Below, one piece after another: positions 7,701-8,155 of a stretch of DNA of 8,155 bases. The translations under genes and the position numbers were made by a program. Each line of letters starts with the position of its first letter. Position 1 is the first letter of the stretch. The notes beneath the pieces are model-generated. The model saw only the letters and a program-made list of their open reading frames with translations. It was not told the origin of the DNA and did no database searches. The stretch is from contig JAISTY010000049.1 of the NCBI GenBank assembly GCA_031272375.1, positions 1 to 8,155 on the forward strand. The letters run 5' to 3'. Source of the DNA: Opitutaceae bacterium. Lineage in GTDB: Bacteria > Verrucomicrobiota > Verrucomicrobiia > Opitutales > Opitutaceae.

Positions 7701-7930
7701 ACGCCCTCGGCGTCACCGACCCCGGCTGGTTCGCCACAACCCCGTTCTTCATCTCCTACTGCGACGCCCCCGCCCGTCTCCGCGCCGCCTATTACAATTA
7801 TCTCCTCGGCTTCGTCGCCCGCTTCGCGAACGACGCCCCCGCCGCCCGCCTCCGCTTCCGACAAGCCGCCGCCCTCGACCCCCACAACAACAGCTACCAC
7901 ATCGAAGAACAATTAACAATTGGCAATTAA
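4718..7930 (+). CDS. DUF5107 domain protein with C-terminal TPR-like repeats
   Basis: A 1070-residue protein without signal peptide or membrane segment, so probably cytoplasmic. Residues ~1-350 match the DUF5107 domain as I remember it: PTYPEP, then FLALEILPDLGGRIHSARDK (69-88, the galactose-mutarotase-like opening), HVIKPALIG (99-107), SWISGGLEFNWPFHHRPSTF (111-130), FLWWENTAV (189-197), FFPPDV (206-211), HISPGKK (286-292) and DNQPDFSWIEPFETK (326-340). A beta-rich linker (~365-430) leads to helical TPR-like repeats from ~465 to 1060, clearest at 533-564, 733-766 and 767-801. The domain order is usual for the family. The ATG at 4718 keeps the conserved N-terminal block. The last residues, QLTIGN, and the TAA come from a heptamer repeat. 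Tyrosine is TAC in all 10 cases before residue 430 but TAT in 19 of 33 after it. It follows the DUF6259 gene by 65 bp; sugar-linked function is inferred, the reaction unknown. Confidence 0.88.
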   Translation: MNRQVLATIGKITLPTYPEPPAEEMPMFAENRVHQRTSGNPWPNRVVLGVNRRDRAPHDHTCVRLENEFLALEILPDLGGRIHSARDKTTGYDFFYKQHVIKPALIGCLGSWISGGLEFNWPFHHRPSTFMPVDFHIEHEPGGAAIVWLSEHDPMERMKGMVGIRLAPGEALFETRVKLANRTPLPSSFLWWENTAVPVNESYQIFFPPDVSHVHFHYKRSVTTFPVASNATGVFNGIRYNGPTDISFHKNTLQPTSYFSAESKHDFFGGYDHSKNRGVVHVASRHISPGKKMFTWAYNQLSHSWENALTDSDGPYAELMAGCFSDNQPDFSWIEPFETKNFSQFWFPISNTGIPLFANTNGAIHWDASTLKIQTTRAFPSANITVRDPSGQILLETSANLLPGQVAAFNCAIAAGNSINVSLNGKSLLFYTHETPPTLGVPDPAGDLPDFKSVKTAGELYRMGLHVWQYRDPAILPDVFWKEALARDPGHADSLLALAGFYYKHADLQNALACAEKARDVLTRHNQRTRSGALYYLLGLVYTQSGDLQKARDFFHKSAWNMDYHSAAMTRVAALDGRLGDLNEMRGHSAAALLYNAENPLASVYNALAALKLGDLPAAVARLETILKTDPLNHLARLALCLCGKTNLAEFIQTLRSDPSQTALDLAFDLAACGMEADALPLLRAIPDKSPSIHYLLGDYKAAETAPTGKTFPFRIEEAALLEKITRDQPNLPMARYYYGCLLYAKGAHAQAAAQFKAAIQLKPDFYVPYRNLAVANYSHLNQRDNVLPLLKKALELRPGDAQLVFETAHVMAKLGVSPAERIQFILANTKDTPRDDVCIELARAYNQNGDPEKTLELYEKHTFVPCEGGEHATAGQYMDACHIIGRKLLRDNKFKDALAAFRAAQVLPRNLGAGLWHEARLVPHQYHEALCLDALGETEKAALIYNHISNLAIDYFSNMHLPELPYYKAMALSKTGAAPEARALMDACLKKWTNALGVTDPGWFATTPFFISYCDAPARLRAAYYNYLLGFVARFANDAPAARLRFRQAAALDPHNNSYHIEEQLTIGN

Positions 7931-7942
7931 CAATTAACAATA
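7908..7942. repeat. Heptamer tandem repeat, AACAATT type
   Basis: Five consecutive 7-bp units: AACAATT, AACAATT, GGCAATT, AACAATT, AACAATA. The first 23 bases lie inside the DUF5107 gene, encode its last six residues (QLTIGN) and supply its TAA stop. Perfect tandem units place a TAA once per 7 bp on both strands, so about three copies would stop translation in every frame in both directions. Confidence 0.88.
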
Positions 7943-7963
7943 AAGTCCCGCGCGCCGCCTTTG

Positions 7964-7993
7964 CCCCCTTTGTCCCATACGTCCCTTTGTCCC
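7964..7993 (-). repeat. C-tract repeat (CCCTTTGT / CCCATACGT), G-quadruplex motif on minus strand
   Basis: Four C-runs (7964-7968, 7974-7976, 7983-7985, 7991-7993) are separated by TTTGT, ATACGT and TTTGT. On the minus strand this gives four G-runs of three or more with loops of 5, 6 and 5 bases, which meets the standard quadruplex pattern. The spacing also makes it a degenerate tandem repeat of 8-9 bp. It lies 34 bp after the DUF5107 stop. Quadruplex folding is a prediction from pattern only. Confidence 0.6.
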
Positions 7994-8086
7994 TCGCGCC
8001 GCCCCTCCCAAAACCCAAACGTGTTTTGTAAGAAACCCCGCAACAGGTATCGCATCCAACGCCCCCTGCCCCCACCCTCGCCCCAG

Positions 8087-8107
8087 TCTCAAATCTGAAA
8101 TCTCAAA
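8087..8107. repeat. Heptamer tandem repeat, TCTCAAA/TCTGAAA type
   Basis: Three consecutive 7-bp units: TCTCAAA, TCTGAAA, TCTCAAA, followed by a C-tract. The minus strand has TGA in the two TCTCAAA units and the plus strand in the TCTGAAA unit. It is the third different period-7 repeat in the window and, like the others, sits outside the paired carbohydrate genes. Confidence 0.82.
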
Positions 8108-8108
8108 T

Positions 8109-8150
8109 CCCCCCCGTCCCATTCCCATAACTCCCATCCCTCCCATGCCC
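8109..8150 (-). repeat. CCCAT-rich C-tract, G-quadruplex motif on minus strand
   Basis: Seven C-runs (8109-8115, 8118-8120, 8124-8126, 8133-8135, 8138-8140, 8142-8144, 8148-8150) are joined by loops of 1-6 bases. Read on the minus strand, this is more than enough G-runs for a quadruplex. It directly abuts the heptamer repeat at 8087-8107. An ATG at 8145-8147 might start the next gene, in which case this tract would be its leader. Confidence 0.6.
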
Positions 8151-8155
8151 ACACT

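Larger units (their letters stand above)
7931..8155. other. Repeat-rich intergenic region after the DUF5107 gene
   Basis: These 225 bp show no open frame with the window's coding signature. They contain the tail of the AACAATT repeat, two C-tract blocks and the TCTCAAA repeat. Between them, 8009-8028 has CAAAAC and GTTTTG as a weak inverted pair, too AT-rich and short to call a terminator. No tRNA or other RNA gene is visible. Confidence 0.6.

Noticed and set aside
8009..8028. CAAAAC/GTTTTG inverted pair as an intrinsic terminator
   Set aside because: The stem is six mostly A/T pairs with an 8-base loop and no T-tract after it.
8145..8155. ATG CCC ACA CT as the start of another gene
   Set aside because: Only 11 bases are present, with no ribosome site and too little sequence to show coding character. 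It remains possible.

Overview
The window is very GC-rich and its plus strand is strongly C-rich. It has C-ending codon use, starts without Shine-Dalgarno motifs, and a secreted DUF6259-type protein beside a DUF5107-TPR protein and a XylR-type regulator. This combination is what I would expect from Verrucomicrobiota, most likely Opitutaceae. That placement is an inference from gene content and composition; there is no rRNA or marker phylogeny here.

Layout. Positions 1-150 hold the 3' end of an unrecognised plus-strand gene. A short gap (151-218) with a 10-bp direct repeat and a heptamer repeat leads to holA (219-1310, DNA polymerase III delta subunit), a core replication gene. Three bases after it ends, tail to tail, is a minus-strand XylR/AraC-type regulator with a LacI-like sensor domain (1314-2492). 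A 135-bp divergent control region (2493-2627) separates it from a plus-strand pair. The first of the pair is a signal-peptide-bearing DUF6259-type glycoside-hydrolase-like protein (2628-4652). The second is a 1070-residue DUF5107 protein with a TPR-type tail and no signal peptide (4718-7930). The 65-bp gap between these two contains a perfect 16-bp palindrome, TTATTGCGCGCAATAA, which looks like an operator. The last 225 bp (7931-8155) are non-coding and dense in short repeats and C-tracts; a further gene may begin in the last bases.

How the genes may work together. Regulator, exported putative carbohydrate-active protein and cytoplasmic mutarotase-fold DUF5107 protein look like a small sugar-responsive locus. 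The regulator would sense a sugar and control the divergent pair; the DUF6259 protein would act on a glycan outside the cytoplasm and the DUF5107 protein on an imported product. Substrate and chemistry cannot be read from the sequence.

The most unusual non-coding signal is three different period-7 tandem repeats (TCTAATT, AACAATT, TCTCAAA/TCTGAAA). All lie at the outer borders of transcription units; one supplies the last six codons and the stop of the DUF5107 gene. They are followed or interleaved by C-tracts that read as G-quadruplex motifs on the minus strand.
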